A DNA stretch of 64,000 bases from Phycisphaerae bacterium (GTDB lineage Bacteria > Planctomycetota > Phycisphaerae > UBA1845 > Fen-1342), in NCBI GenBank assembly GCA_030428945.1, contig JAUIEC010000007.1, forward strand, positions 62,001 through 126,000, read 5' to 3'. The notes under the pieces were generated by a model. It was not told where the DNA came from. It ran no database searches and worked only from the letters and a program-made list of their open reading frames with translations. The position numbers were made by a program, and so were the translations under genes. Shown one piece after another: positions 37,231 through 46,267 of the stretch. Positions within the stretch are counted from its first letter, which is position 1. Every line of letters starts with the position of its first letter.

Positions 37231-38460
37231 ATGCGCCTGCTTCTGCTCGCCCTGGCCGGCACCTGCCTGACAGTCGCCGCGCCGGCCGACGACCGGACCG
37301 CCTGCTGGCCGCAGTGGCGGGGCCCGAACCGCGACGGGACGATCTCGGAGCGCACCTGGCCGACGGATTTCCGCAACCTGCGTGAACGGTGGCGGGTGCC
37401 GCTGGGCCCGAGCTACTCCGGCCCGATCATCTCGGCCGGACGCGTCTTCACCACCGAAACCGTCGACAAGCAGCGCGAGGTCGTCCGGGCCTTCGACCAG
37501 CAGACCGGCCGGCAACTCTGGCAGACCGAGTGGGAAGGCGCGCTGCGCGTGCCGTTCTTCGCCAGGCGCAACGGCGACTGGATTCGATCGACCCCGGCCG
37601 TGGACGGCGACGCCCTCTACGTCGGCGGAATCCGCGACGTGCTGGTCTGCCTCGACACCAGCACCGGCGCGGTCCGCTGGCGGGTGGACTTCACCGAGCG
37701 GTACGGCACCGACGTCCCGTCCTTCGGTTTCGTCTGCAGTCCGTTGATCGTCGGCGAGCACCTGTACGTGCAGGCCGGCGGCGGATTCTGCAAGCTCGAC
37801 AAGCGGACCGGCGCGTCGCTGTGGCGGGTCCTTGACGACGGCGGCGGGATGCTCGGCAGCGCCTTCAGTTCACCGGTGCCGGCCACCATCCACGGGCGGC
37901 CGCAACTGGTCGTGCAGACCCGCCTGACGCTCTGCGGCATCGATCCGGACAGCGGCGCGACACTCTGGTCGCACGACGTCCCGGCCTTCCGCGGCATGAA
38001 CATCCTGACGCCGCTGGTCTATGACAACGGCGTGTTCACCAGCACGCACCGCAACAAGTCATTCTTCTATCGGGTCACGCGAAGCGGGGACGACTTCGAC
38101 TGCGAACTGGCCTGGGAATCGAAACCGCAGGGCTACATGTCCTCGCCGGTCCTGCGCGGACAGCACGCCTACCTGCCGCTCGGCAACGGGCGCCTGTCGT
38201 GCATCGACCTGGCCAGCGGACAGGAGGCGTGGCGTTCGTCCGCGTTCGGCCCGTACTGGAGCATGATCCTGAACGGCAGCCGCCTGCTGGCGCTCGACGC
38301 CAAGGGCGAACTGATCCTGGTCGAGGCCGACCCGCACGAGTTCCGCCTGCTGGCCCGCAAACGAATCACCAGCGACGAAACCTGGGCCCACCTGGCGATC
38401 TGCGGCAACCAGTTGTTCGTCCGCGAACTCGAAGCCCTCGTCGCCTATGAATGGAAGTGA
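37231..38460 (+). CDS. Exported PQQ-repeat-like beta-propeller protein
   Basis: Secreted protein of the PQQ-like (pyrrolo-quinoline quinone repeat) beta-propeller family. Planctomycetes encode many of these without proven PQQ binding. ATG at 37231 with GGAG 6 bases upstream starts a signal peptide (MRLLLLALAGTCLTVAAPA); an adjacent ATG at 37228 is equally possible. About 409 residues. The mature start WPQWRGPNRDG is typical of these proteins. Repeated blade motifs such as GRQLWQTEWEG, TGAVRWRVDF, TGASLWRVLDD, SGATLWSHDVP and SGQEAWRSSAF show six or so blades. Follows the B12 gene by 83 bases on the same strand; functional link unclear. Confidence 0.87.
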   Translation: MRLLLLALAGTCLTVAAPADDRTACWPQWRGPNRDGTISERTWPTDFRNLRERWRVPLGPSYSGPIISAGRVFTTETVDKQREVVRAFDQQTGRQLWQTEWEGALRVPFFARRNGDWIRSTPAVDGDALYVGGIRDVLVCLDTSTGAVRWRVDFTERYGTDVPSFGFVCSPLIVGEHLYVQAGGGFCKLDKRTGASLWRVLDDGGGMLGSAFSSPVPATIHGRPQLVVQTRLTLCGIDPDSGATLWSHDVPAFRGMNILTPLVYDNGVFTSTHRNKSFFYRVTRSGDDFDCELAWESKPQGYMSSPVLRGQHAYLPLGNGRLSCIDLASGQEAWRSSAFGPYWSMILNGSRLLALDAKGELILVEADPHEFRLLARKRITSDETWAHLAICGNQLFVRELEALVAYEWK

Positions 38461-38529
38461 AGGAGTGAACGCGCGGCCATCCGTCCGATGACGCGCCCTT
38501 GCAACGGACGTACCTGTTCCCTGTTCCCT
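38454..38529. repeat. Short tandem repeats (AGTGAAGG and GTTCCCT types) in convergent gap
   Basis: Between the beta-propeller gene and the convergent symporter gene. AAGTGAAG GAGTGAAC units at 38454-38469 overlap the stop of the first gene, and GTTCCCT GTTCCCT units at 38515-38528 lie near the other. The stop region of the symporter gene (TCACTCTTCC) can pair with the left unit with one bulge. Confidence 0.6.
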
Positions 38530-38535
38530 TTGCTG

Positions 38536-40575
38536 TCACTCTTCCGCCTGGCGGACAACGCCATCGTCCCGATCGTCCCGTCCCGCTGATGCCAGGTCCC
38601 GGAACAACCGGCGCACGTCGCGAATGCCGCCGACCGTGAACCACACGACGATCACGACGGAAACACCCAGGTGGATCCAGACGAACCACCACCAGAATCG
38701 CACCCAGTTCGCATCGTCGGCCGCTCCGTTGCCGCCCCATCCCAGCAGGTACCACGTCGTCCCGAGCGCGAACAGCACCAGCCAGAACGCGTGCCAGATG
38801 TAGGTCGCCACGTAAATCGCCTTGTCGAACCGGCTGAACTCGGGCGTGAAAGCCAGCAGGTTCCAGCGAACCTGGTCGGCCACCTGGTCCACCACCTCGC
38901 CCGCGATCCGATGCCGCCCGCGATGCAGAAGCCGGTCTAGGTCGAACCCGGCCGCCCCCCGCCAGCAACTCAGCAGCGAAACCACGGCATACACCACGGT
39001 GCAGATCGGCATCGCCAATCCCCAGATCTGCTGGCCGTTCGGCAGGTTCGCGAACGCGTACCGCGCCCAGCCGTCCACCCGCGCGACCCCGAAACCGTCC
39101 AGCAGACCCCAGAACGCGACGCCGCTCTCCGCGTGCGCCGCGCGGGCCTGTTCCATCACCAGCCCCAGCACCGCCAGCGCCACCCCCAGCAGACCGGCCG
39201 CCCACGCGCCCGACGTCTGCCCCCAGCGCGTGTACAGCCCGCCGATGATCACCGCTCCCGACCATCCCGCGAAGATCGCACCGGTCAGCGCGAAGAACAG
39301 GTTGATCGCCTGCGTCGGCCGATACCACAGGCTGAAGCAGAAGATGAACACCGCCACGCCGACGATCGCCCCGCGCAGCAGACGCAGGTGCGCCCGCGGC
39401 GACAGCGGCCGGCCGCGCAGCGGCAGCACCACGTCCTGGATCAGGATGCTGCCCCACGAATGCAGGTACGTGTTGTGCGTGCTGATGAACGCCCCCAGCA
39501 TGAACGCCGCGAACGCACCCAGCAACCCGCGCGGCAGGATCGCCGCCAGCACCAGCGGACTGCGCATCTGGCTGCGGACGGCCGGGTTCTCGATCTCCGC
39601 CGCCGCCGAGGCGACCTGCTGCTGCACGTCGCTCCAGCCCGGATGCTGCAGCACCGTGTAGATCAGCACCGGCAGCAGCGCGAGCACCAGCGTGTACGGC
39701 AGCATCCGCCAGAGATCCAGCACCAAGCCCATCTTGCCCTCGTGCGCCGTCCTGGCCGAACTGTTGTAGGCCTGCGTCCCCTGCCACGACATCGCGTTGT
39801 AGAACAGACCGACGATCCCGATCAGGAAGTAGGTCGGATTGAACCGCTCGAGCCCCTCGGTATCGAACGGGTTCAGCCGCGAGTGACCGGGCTCGGCCGC
39901 ACTGAGCACCTCGACCACGTTCGGCCAGCCGATCCACAGCAGCAGGTACACGCACAGCACCACGTAGACGATGTTGCCGACCGTCCCCTGCACGAAGTCG
40001 GTCACCAGCACCGTCACCTGCCCGCCCGCGAAGACGAACCCGACCGCGACCAGCAGCAGCGCCGCCATCACGCACGGAAACGTCTCGATCGAGGCCCCGC
40101 CCAGCACAAACGTGTCCGGCAGTCCGAGAAAAACGATGAAGAAGTGCGCCCCGACCGACGGAAAGATCCCGAAGTTGACGATCCCCGCCCCGAACGCCAC
40201 CAGCCCCGCGAAAACCCGGAACCCGCGGCTGTAGCGCCGCTCGAAGAACTCCGCCAGCGTCAGGCACCGCGTCCGCCGGAACCGGTAGGTCACCCACCCC
40301 GTCACGCGCACGACCATCACGGCCGTCGCCATCCCGATGCCCCACCAGCCCGTCGCGAAGCCCGCCTCGGAACCCATTTCGAGATTCCCGACGATCGAAA
40401 TCGCACCGACCAGCGCAATCCCGTACCCGACCGACAGCAGGTAACGACCCGCCGACCGACCCGCCGCCAGGAAATCCGCCACCCCGCGGACATGTCGCTG
40501 GGCCGCGTAGCCGATGATCAGGGTCGCGGCGAACACGCCGCCGAAGATCAGCCAGTCAAGCGGAGCGAGGTTCAT
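38536..40575 (-). CDS. Sodium:solute symporter family protein
   Basis: Secondary transporter of the SSS (SLC5) family, importing a solute with sodium. 679 residues with about fourteen transmembrane helices. The N-terminus DWLIFGGVFAATLIIGYAAQ and ADFLAAGRSAGRYLLSVGYG (helices 1-2), then EFFERRYSRGFRVFAG (a family motif after helix 3) are typical. The mid-region FISTHNTYLHSWGSILIQDV corresponds to the helix containing sodium-site residues. The C-terminal 150 residues carry extra helices and a cytoplasmic stretch with FDLDRLLHRGRH, as in many planctomycetal SSS proteins. Substrate unknown. Convergent with the beta-propeller gene; divergent from the zinc-ribbon gene. Confidence 0.92.
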   Translation of the reverse strand: MNLAPLDWLIFGGVFAATLIIGYAAQRHVRGVADFLAAGRSAGRYLLSVGYGIALVGAISIVGNLEMGSEAGFATGWWGIGMATAVMVVRVTGWVTYRFRRTRCLTLAEFFERRYSRGFRVFAGLVAFGAGIVNFGIFPSVGAHFFIVFLGLPDTFVLGGASIETFPCVMAALLLVAVGFVFAGGQVTVLVTDFVQGTVGNIVYVVLCVYLLLWIGWPNVVEVLSAAEPGHSRLNPFDTEGLERFNPTYFLIGIVGLFYNAMSWQGTQAYNSSARTAHEGKMGLVLDLWRMLPYTLVLALLPVLIYTVLQHPGWSDVQQQVASAAAEIENPAVRSQMRSPLVLAAILPRGLLGAFAAFMLGAFISTHNTYLHSWGSILIQDVVLPLRGRPLSPRAHLRLLRGAIVGVAVFIFCFSLWYRPTQAINLFFALTGAIFAGWSGAVIIGGLYTRWGQTSGAWAAGLLGVALAVLGLVMEQARAAHAESGVAFWGLLDGFGVARVDGWARYAFANLPNGQQIWGLAMPICTVVYAVVSLLSCWRGAAGFDLDRLLHRGRHRIAGEVVDQVADQVRWNLLAFTPEFSRFDKAIYVATYIWHAFWLVLFALGTTWYLLGWGGNGAADDANWVRFWWWFVWIHLGVSVVIVVWFTVGGIRDVRRLFRDLASAGRDDRDDGVVRQAEE

Positions 40576-40646
40576 GTCAGGCGTGGGTAGTCGAGCCCGT
40601 TCCAGGGGTCAAGCGAACCCGCCCGCATCCGAGTAGAATCTGCCCC

Positions 40647-41435
40647 ATGTCAGTCAACGATGGACAGTTCCACGAAATGCCGATCGACCGCGAGATCCGG
40701 ACCCTGATCGACACGGCCTTCGCCCCGCCCGACCAGGTCACCTGGCCGTGGGTCGCCCTGCCGCTCGTCCTGGTCGCCGGCGGAATCGGCACGTTCGTCT
40801 ACATCAGCCGCGACGATGTCTCCGCCACGGTTTTCGGACTCGGCGTCGCCCTCGGGCTGATGCTGGTCATCGTCCCGGGACTCGTCCTGCTGGCCGCCCT
40901 GGCCGGCATCGCCAACGACCGCCGCCTGCGGACCGAATACCGGACCCGGACGCTGCCCCGCCGCGAAGCCCTCCTGTCCGGCGGAACCGTCGCCGCCGCC
41001 ACCTTCCAGGCCGAGCGGGCCCTGCTGTTCGAACCGTTCGAGGACGAAGGCTTCCTGTACCTGTTCGGCCTGACCGACGGCAGCACCCTGGTGCTGCACG
41101 GCAATCTGCCACCGCTGCGCAGCGATCAGGCCGCCGACTGGCCGGGATCGCACTTTCGCCTGCTGCGCAGTCCGGACCGCGAGGACCTGCTCGGCGTCGT
41201 CGGCGACGGCAGCACGCTGGACGTCAGCATCCTGCCCCGGGCCCTGGCCGTCGCGAACCCCGCCGAACGACTCCCCGGCGCCGAGCCACTGCCGTGCGAG
41301 GCGGCCGCCCGCGTCTGGCACCCGCTGGACGAACTGCTGCCGATCCTGCTGAGCCACTGCAGCGAGTGCGGCTACAGCCTGCGCGGCTCGACCACCCTCT
41401 CCTGCCCGGAATGCGGACACGCCTTCCTGACCTGA
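40647..41435 (+). CDS. Membrane protein with C-terminal zinc ribbon
   Basis: Unknown function. 262 residues: a short N-terminal region, two transmembrane helices at about 33-55 and 62-85, a soluble domain, and a C-terminal zinc ribbon CSECGYSLRGSTTLSCPECG (residues about 238-257). The ribbon matches the element in the 10466-11839 membrane protein. Phycisphaerae carry many small proteins with this ribbon, perhaps acting in protein-protein contacts at the membrane. Divergent from the symporter gene across 71 bases. No recognisable catalytic motif. Confidence 0.75.
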   Translation: MSVNDGQFHEMPIDREIRTLIDTAFAPPDQVTWPWVALPLVLVAGGIGTFVYISRDDVSATVFGLGVALGLMLVIVPGLVLLAALAGIANDRRLRTEYRTRTLPRREALLSGGTVAAATFQAERALLFEPFEDEGFLYLFGLTDGSTLVLHGNLPPLRSDQAADWPGSHFRLLRSPDREDLLGVVGDGSTLDVSILPRALAVANPAERLPGAEPLPCEAAARVWHPLDELLPILLSHCSECGYSLRGSTTLSCPECGHAFLT

Positions 41436-41540
41436 ACCGTCACGTGTTTCCGGACCGAGACACTGGCCACTCCGCGCCCGCCGTCCCGCGACAATCGCAA
41501 CGCCGTCCGACCGTCGGCCCCGGCAGCAAACGTGGCGGTC

Positions 41541-41550
41541 CTTTTTATTT
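41541..41550 (+). terminator. Possible T-rich terminator end
   Basis: CTTTTTATTT, one of the few T-rich tracts in this GC-rich window, follows the GC-rich segment CGTGGCGGTC about 105 bases after the zinc-ribbon gene stop. Pairing with an upstream GGACCG is possible but the loop would be long. Low confidence. Confidence 0.3.
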
Positions 41551-41653
41551 GCCGCGCCATCAATCCCGATTGAATAGTACCCGGTAGCCCCGATGCAGTT
41601 GCGGGCGTCGGCAGCGTTGGCATCAACAAACGCGTCGGGGGAGGGAGTCGGGA

Positions 41654-43162
41654 ATGCGCGGACCATTCATCAATCAGACCCTGCGGTGCGTGGCTGTCGG
41701 TCTCTTCGCGGTCGCCGCCGGCGACCCGGCCGGCGGACAGGTCCAGGCGACCGAGGCGGACAAGCTCGTCACCGCCGACGCCGACACCAACGACCGCGTC
41801 GGCTTCGCCCTCGACCTGAGCGGCAACAAGCTCGCCGTCGGCGCACGCTGGGACAGCGAGACCGCCAACAAGGCCGGAGCCGCCTACGTCTACACCTTCA
41901 CCGAAGGCGGCTGGAACGAACAGTTCAAGCTGCTCGCCGCCGACGGGGCCGCCGACGATGAGTTCGGCTACGCCGTCGGCCTGAGCGGCAACCTGGTCGC
42001 CGTCGGAGCCCCCTTCGACGACGACCACGGCGCCCGGTCCGGCTCCGTCTACGTCTATCGCATGTTCGGCAACGGCTGGAGCGCGCAGGCCAAGCTGACC
42101 GCACTCGACGCGGCCGCCTACAGCGAGTTCGGCGCCGACGTGGCCGCCAGCGGTGACGTCATCGCGGTCGGGGCGCCGTTCGACGACGCGGCCGGCACGA
42201 ACGCCGGCGCGGTCTACATCTACCGCTTCGACGGCGCGAACTGGAACGAGGAAGCCAAGCTGCTGGCCCCCGACCCGCGGCTGAGCGACAACTTCGGAGC
42301 AGCCCTCGCGCTGAACGGCTCGACCCTGCTGGTCGGCGCGCCGAACGCCGACGACGGGTTCTCGAACGCCGGCCTCGTCTTCGTCTTCGACTACAACGGC
42401 ACCGACTGGATCCAGGTCGCCCAGTTGCAGGCCGCCGACCGGGCCTCGAACGACAACTTCGGCAGTTCGGTCGCGATGAACAGCGGACGCGCCATCTGCG
42501 GCGCCCCCGGGGATGACGACGGCGGCACCAGCGCCGGATCGGCCTATGCCTTCGCCCGCCAGGACGGCGTCTGGTCCCAGACCACCAAGCTCACCGCCAG
42601 CGCCCCGGCCGCCTATGACGGGTTCGGCGAGCGCGTCGCGATCTGGGGCGACGCGGCCATCGTCTCGTGCCCGTTCGACGACGACGCCGGTACCAACTCC
42701 GGCTCGGCGTTTCTCTACTACTTCGACGGACAGGACTGGCAGCAGCAGGTCAAGCTGCTCGCCTCGGACGGCGCCGCCACCGACGGGTTCGGCCGCGGCG
42801 TCGCGATCGGCAAGAAAGGCGGCCTGGTCGGCGCGCCGTTCGATGACGACGGCGGACCGTCCTCCGGCGCGGCCTACTTCTTCGGCGGCATCGAGGACTG
42901 CGACCAGAACGGGTCCGTCGACCTGGTCGACCTGATCCGTGGCTCGGCCGCCGACAACGACGACGACGGAACGCCCGACCTGTGCTGCCCGGGCGATGTC
43001 GACGGCGACGGACAGGTGTTCCTGACCGACCTGGCGATCTTCCTCGCGATGTACGGAACCTTCACGCCGGATCCGCTCGCCTCGGACATGGACGGCAACG
43101 GCTACGTCGGACTCGAGGACCTGCAGATCGTCCTGACCGCCTTCGGCCGAACCTGCCCCTGA
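41654..43162 (+). CDS. Secreted FG-GAP repeat protein with dockerin-like tag
   Basis: Exported protein of 502 residues. ATG at 41654 with GGAGGG upstream; signal peptide over residues 1-25. Seven integrin-alpha-like FG-GAP repeats of about 52 residues follow, each with a core like DEFGYAVGLSGNLVAVGAPF then an acidic DDD calcium loop and GAVYIYRF. They would form a seven-bladed propeller. The last 90 residues are a dockerin-like pair: GDVDGDGQVFLTDLAIFLAM and DMDGNGYVGLEDLQIVLTAF, EF-hand-like calcium loops. Between propeller and tag is a short Asp-rich linker (CDQNGSVDLVDLIRG). Followed by a strong terminator hairpin. Confidence 0.92.
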   Translation: MRGPFINQTLRCVAVGLFAVAAGDPAGGQVQATEADKLVTADADTNDRVGFALDLSGNKLAVGARWDSETANKAGAAYVYTFTEGGWNEQFKLLAADGAADDEFGYAVGLSGNLVAVGAPFDDDHGARSGSVYVYRMFGNGWSAQAKLTALDAAAYSEFGADVAASGDVIAVGAPFDDAAGTNAGAVYIYRFDGANWNEEAKLLAPDPRLSDNFGAALALNGSTLLVGAPNADDGFSNAGLVFVFDYNGTDWIQVAQLQAADRASNDNFGSSVAMNSGRAICGAPGDDDGGTSAGSAYAFARQDGVWSQTTKLTASAPAAYDGFGERVAIWGDAAIVSCPFDDDAGTNSGSAFLYYFDGQDWQQQVKLLASDGAATDGFGRGVAIGKKGGLVGAPFDDDGGPSSGAAYFFGGIEDCDQNGSVDLVDLIRGSAADNDDDGTPDLCCPGDVDGDGQVFLTDLAIFLAMYGTFTPDPLASDMDGNGYVGLEDLQIVLTAFGRTCP

Positions 43163-43183
43163 TCCCGGCCGGCCTCAGCGCGT

Positions 43184-43224
43184 GAAGCGTGGACGGTCGC
43201 CTTTCCGGCGGCCTTCCACGCTTC
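43184..43224 (+). terminator. Strong hairpin terminator
   Basis: Ten perfect outer base pairs, GAAGCGTGGA (43184-43193) with TCCACGCTTC (43215-43224), continued inward by GG-CGCC/GGCG-CC pairs around a TTTCC loop, then GGTCGTTTCCC. It follows the FG-GAP gene stop by about 20 bases. Confidence 0.75.
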
Positions 43225-43329
43225 GGTCGTTTCCCGCCAGGACATTTCCGCACCATTTCGCTGCCACCTGGCAGGCGAAGGTCGGTACGATCGATGCACG
43301 GGTTGCTACCCGTCCTGTGGAGGGCAGGC

Positions 43330-44241
43330 GTGCGTCTGGTGGGACCGCTGATCATTCTTGCGCTGCTGCTTGTCGGCGAGGCAACCGCCCACGAGGGATT
43401 GCACGCCGAGATCGACGCCCTGACCAGGCGACTCGACGCCCGCCCGGACGATCATCCGCTCCGCCTGCAACGCGCCCGCTGCCTCCGCCTGCACGGCCGG
43501 CACGAGGCCGCGCTCGCGGACCTCGCCAGCCTTCCGCCCACCTACCATGACCGGGTCGCGCTCGAACGCGGACTGACGCACCTGGCCAGCGAGCAATTCG
43601 CCCAGGCCGAGATCGCGCTGCGGACCGCGCTGGCCGGGCAGCCCGGACCTCGAACGAACGCCGCGCTCGCCCGCGCACAGGCCGGCCAGTCCTGCCGGAT
43701 CCAGGCGGTCGAGTCGCTCGATCGCGCCCTCGCCACCCGACCGGACCTGGAAGACTACCTGCTCCGCGCACGCCTGCTGCGCGCGACCGGACAACCCGCC
43801 GCGGCGGCCGACAGCCTCGCCGATGCGCTGGATCGGCTCGGCCCGGCCGTCCTGCTGCGGCGCGCCCTGATCGACGCGGAACTGGACGCCGGCAGACCGC
43901 TGCGGGCCCTCGCACACCTGGACGAGGACATCGCCCGAGCACCCGACCTGCCGGTCTGGCGACTGCTGCAGGCCCGGGCATTCGACGCGGCCGGCCTGCC
44001 CGCCGAGGCCGCGTCCAGCCGAGACACCGCCCTGCGGATGGTCGATGACCGCCTGCGCCATCGACCGGTGCCGTTGCTGCGTCTCCAGCGGGCCGAGATC
44101 CTCGCCGCACTCGGCCGCTGGCGCGAAGCGGACCGGGAACTGACCCGACTGATCGACGACGCGCCCCGCCTGCCAGGACTCGACGCCCTGCGAACCCGAA
44201 TCGAAGAAGCCGCCCCGAACCGCAAGGAAGCCGAACCATGA
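43330..44241 (+). CDS. Exported TPR-like helical repeat protein
   Basis: Predicted periplasmic protein of about 303 residues with tetratricopeptide-like repeats. The GTG at 43330 is preferred: GGAGG lies 6 bases upstream and the next residues (VRLVGPLIILALLLVGEATA) form a signal peptide. ATGs at 43189 and 43294 have poorer ribosome sites. The mature part is a series of about seven 34-residue helical hairpins (for example RLQRARCLRLHGRHEAALAD and LLRARLLRATGQPAAAADSL) with the Ala/Gly/Leu spacing of TPRs. ATGA overlap links it to the metallophosphoesterase gene, so both are probably made together. Confidence 0.75.
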   Translation: MRLVGPLIILALLLVGEATAHEGLHAEIDALTRRLDARPDDHPLRLQRARCLRLHGRHEAALADLASLPPTYHDRVALERGLTHLASEQFAQAEIALRTALAGQPGPRTNAALARAQAGQSCRIQAVESLDRALATRPDLEDYLLRARLLRATGQPAAAADSLADALDRLGPAVLLRRALIDAELDAGRPLRALAHLDEDIARAPDLPVWRLLQARAFDAAGLPAEAASSRDTALRMVDDRLRHRPVPLLRLQRAEILAALGRWREADRELTRLIDDAPRLPGLDALRTRIEEAAPNRKEAEP

Positions 44242-46256
44242 ACCGATCCGCCGTTCTTCTCGCGCTGCTGACGCTGGCTCCCGCCGGCAGTCCGGCCGTC
44301 GCCGACACGCTCGTGTTTCGTCAGGGCCTGAACGGCTACACCGGCACGCGCGACACCTTTCTCTCGCAGGCCGCCGCGACCTCCTCGCACGGCGCGCAGA
44401 GCGTCTTCGAGTGGGACAGCGACGACCCCGGCGGCAGCGACGACGACAACGTCGGCCTGCTCAAGTTCCGCAACCTGTTCGGACCCGGGGTCGACCAGAT
44501 TCCGATCGGCGCCCAGATCACCTCGGCCACGCTCCGCTACAACGTCGGGAATTCCGGCGACACCGGCCACCTGCACGACGTCCTCGTGACCTGGGGAGAA
44601 GGCGTCACCTGGGACGAGTTCGGTGGCTCCCCCGGCCCGCAGCCGAATGAGTACGGCCCGCTCGTGGCCGCGATTTCGGGCGGCAGCAGCACCCACGACG
44701 TGGACGTGACCGCCAGCCTGGCCGCCTGGTCCCTCGATCCGGACAGCAACAACGGCTGGATCATCCTGCCCACCGGCAGCGATGGCGTCGAGGTCGCCTC
44801 CAGCGAGAACGGCGGCGCGACCAGTCGCCCGCGACTGACGGTCGTCTTCAACGAAGGCCCGCCGGTCCCGAACCTGGTGCGCGGCCCGTACCTGCAGACC
44901 CTGACCGAAACCTCCGTCACCATCGCCTGGCGAACCAGCATCGCGACCGATTCGGTCGTCAACTTCGGAACGACCCTCGGCGCCCTGAACTCGACCGTCA
45001 GCGATGCCGCCTCGACAACCGAGCACGCCGTCGAGGTCACCGGCCTGACGCCGGGCGGCACCTACTACTACGAGGTCGGCCACGCCGGCGGCATCCTCGC
45101 GGGCAACACCAGCGACCACACCTTCCGGGCCGCCCCGCCGACCGGCACCCCGCAGCGCTTCGTCACCTGGATCGTCGGCGACTCGGGCAACGGCAGCCCC
45201 GAGCAGGCCGCCGTCCGCGACGCGATGCTCAGCTTCACGAGCGGCGATCCGCCCGACCTGTTCCTGCATGTCGGCGACATGGCCTACAACAACGGCACGG
45301 ACATCGAGTTCACCGAGAACTTCTTCGCCCCGTATGCCGGGATCCTGCAACGAACCGTCTGCTGGCCGTCGATCGGCAACCACGAAGCCGACAACTCGGA
45401 CTCGCCGACGCAGAGCGGCCCCTACTACGCCGCGTACATCCTGCCGACGCTGGCCGAGGCCGGCGGACTCGCCTCGGGAACCGAAGCGTACTACTCGTTC
45501 GACTACGCCAACGCGCACTTCGTCTGCCTCGATTCCCACGACACGCCCCGCGGAACCAGCGACGCCATGCTGACCTGGTTGCAGGATGACCTGCTGGCCA
45601 CGGACCAGGAGTGGCTGATCGCCTTCTGGCACCATCCCCCGTACACCAAGGGGTCGCACGACTCCGACGACTTCGCGGACTCGGGCGGCCGGATGATCGA
45701 CATGCGCGTCAACGCCCTGCCGATCCTCGAGGCCGCCGGCGTCGACCTCGTCCTGGCCGGACACTCACACATCTACGAGCGCAGCTTCCTGGTCGACGGC
45801 GCCTACGACACCCCGACCACGGCCGCCGGGCACATCCTCGATGCGGGGGATGGCGCGCCGAGCGGCAACGGGCCCTACCAGAAGCCGGCCGGGCTGGCGG
45901 CGAACCAGGGGGCCGTCTATGTCGTGGCCGGGCATGGCGGTCGCGGCCTGGGACAGTCCGGGGTGCACCCGCTGATGGCGACGGTCGACCTGGCCCACGG
46001 TTCGTGCCTGCTGGAGATCGACGGGCGCACGCTGACGCTCCGCAACCTGCGGTCCACCGGGGCGATCAGCGATGTCTTCCGGATCATCAAGTCACCGCCC
46101 GGTGACCTGGACGGCGACGGTGACGTGGATCTGAGCGATCTGGCGATTCTGCTCGCGGACTTCGGCTGCCCGGCGGCCTGCCCGGGCGACGCCGACGGAG
46201 ACGGCGACAGCGACCTCTCCGACCTGGCCATCGTCCTCGGCAACTTCGGCCGATAG
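44238..46256 (+). CDS. Secreted multidomain metallophosphoesterase with dockerin-like tag
   Basis: Exported calcineurin-type phosphoesterase, 672 residues. Order: signal peptide (1-22); a DNRLRE-like beta domain at about 25-205 (TLVFRQGLNGYTGTRDTF, SWDEF-type strands, DVDVTASLAAW); a fibronectin-like purple-acid-phosphatase N-domain at about 215-300 (GPYLQTLTETSVTIAWRT); the catalytic domain at about 310-600 with IVGDSGNG, HVGDMAYNNG, SIGNHEADN, FWHHPPYTKG and LAGHSHIYERS, all metal-binding motifs; and two dockerin-like calcium loops at the C-terminus (GDLDGDGDVDLSDLAILLAD and GDADGDGDSDLSDLAIVLGN). Overlaps the TPR gene by 4 bases. Substrate unknown; phosphomonoesters or diesters outside the cell are likely. 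Confidence 0.93.
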   Translation: MNRSAVLLALLTLAPAGSPAVADTLVFRQGLNGYTGTRDTFLSQAAATSSHGAQSVFEWDSDDPGGSDDDNVGLLKFRNLFGPGVDQIPIGAQITSATLRYNVGNSGDTGHLHDVLVTWGEGVTWDEFGGSPGPQPNEYGPLVAAISGGSSTHDVDVTASLAAWSLDPDSNNGWIILPTGSDGVEVASSENGGATSRPRLTVVFNEGPPVPNLVRGPYLQTLTETSVTIAWRTSIATDSVVNFGTTLGALNSTVSDAASTTEHAVEVTGLTPGGTYYYEVGHAGGILAGNTSDHTFRAAPPTGTPQRFVTWIVGDSGNGSPEQAAVRDAMLSFTSGDPPDLFLHVGDMAYNNGTDIEFTENFFAPYAGILQRTVCWPSIGNHEADNSDSPTQSGPYYAAYILPTLAEAGGLASGTEAYYSFDYANAHFVCLDSHDTPRGTSDAMLTWLQDDLLATDQEWLIAFWHHPPYTKGSHDSDDFADSGGRMIDMRVNALPILEAAGVDLVLAGHSHIYERSFLVDGAYDTPTTAAGHILDAGDGAPSGNGPYQKPAGLAANQGAVYVVAGHGGRGLGQSGVHPLMATVDLAHGSCLLEIDGRTLTLRNLRSTGAISDVFRIIKSPPGDLDGDGDVDLSDLAILLADFGCPAACPGDADGDGDSDLSDLAIVLGNFGR

Positions 46257-46267
46257 ATCGCCGCGGG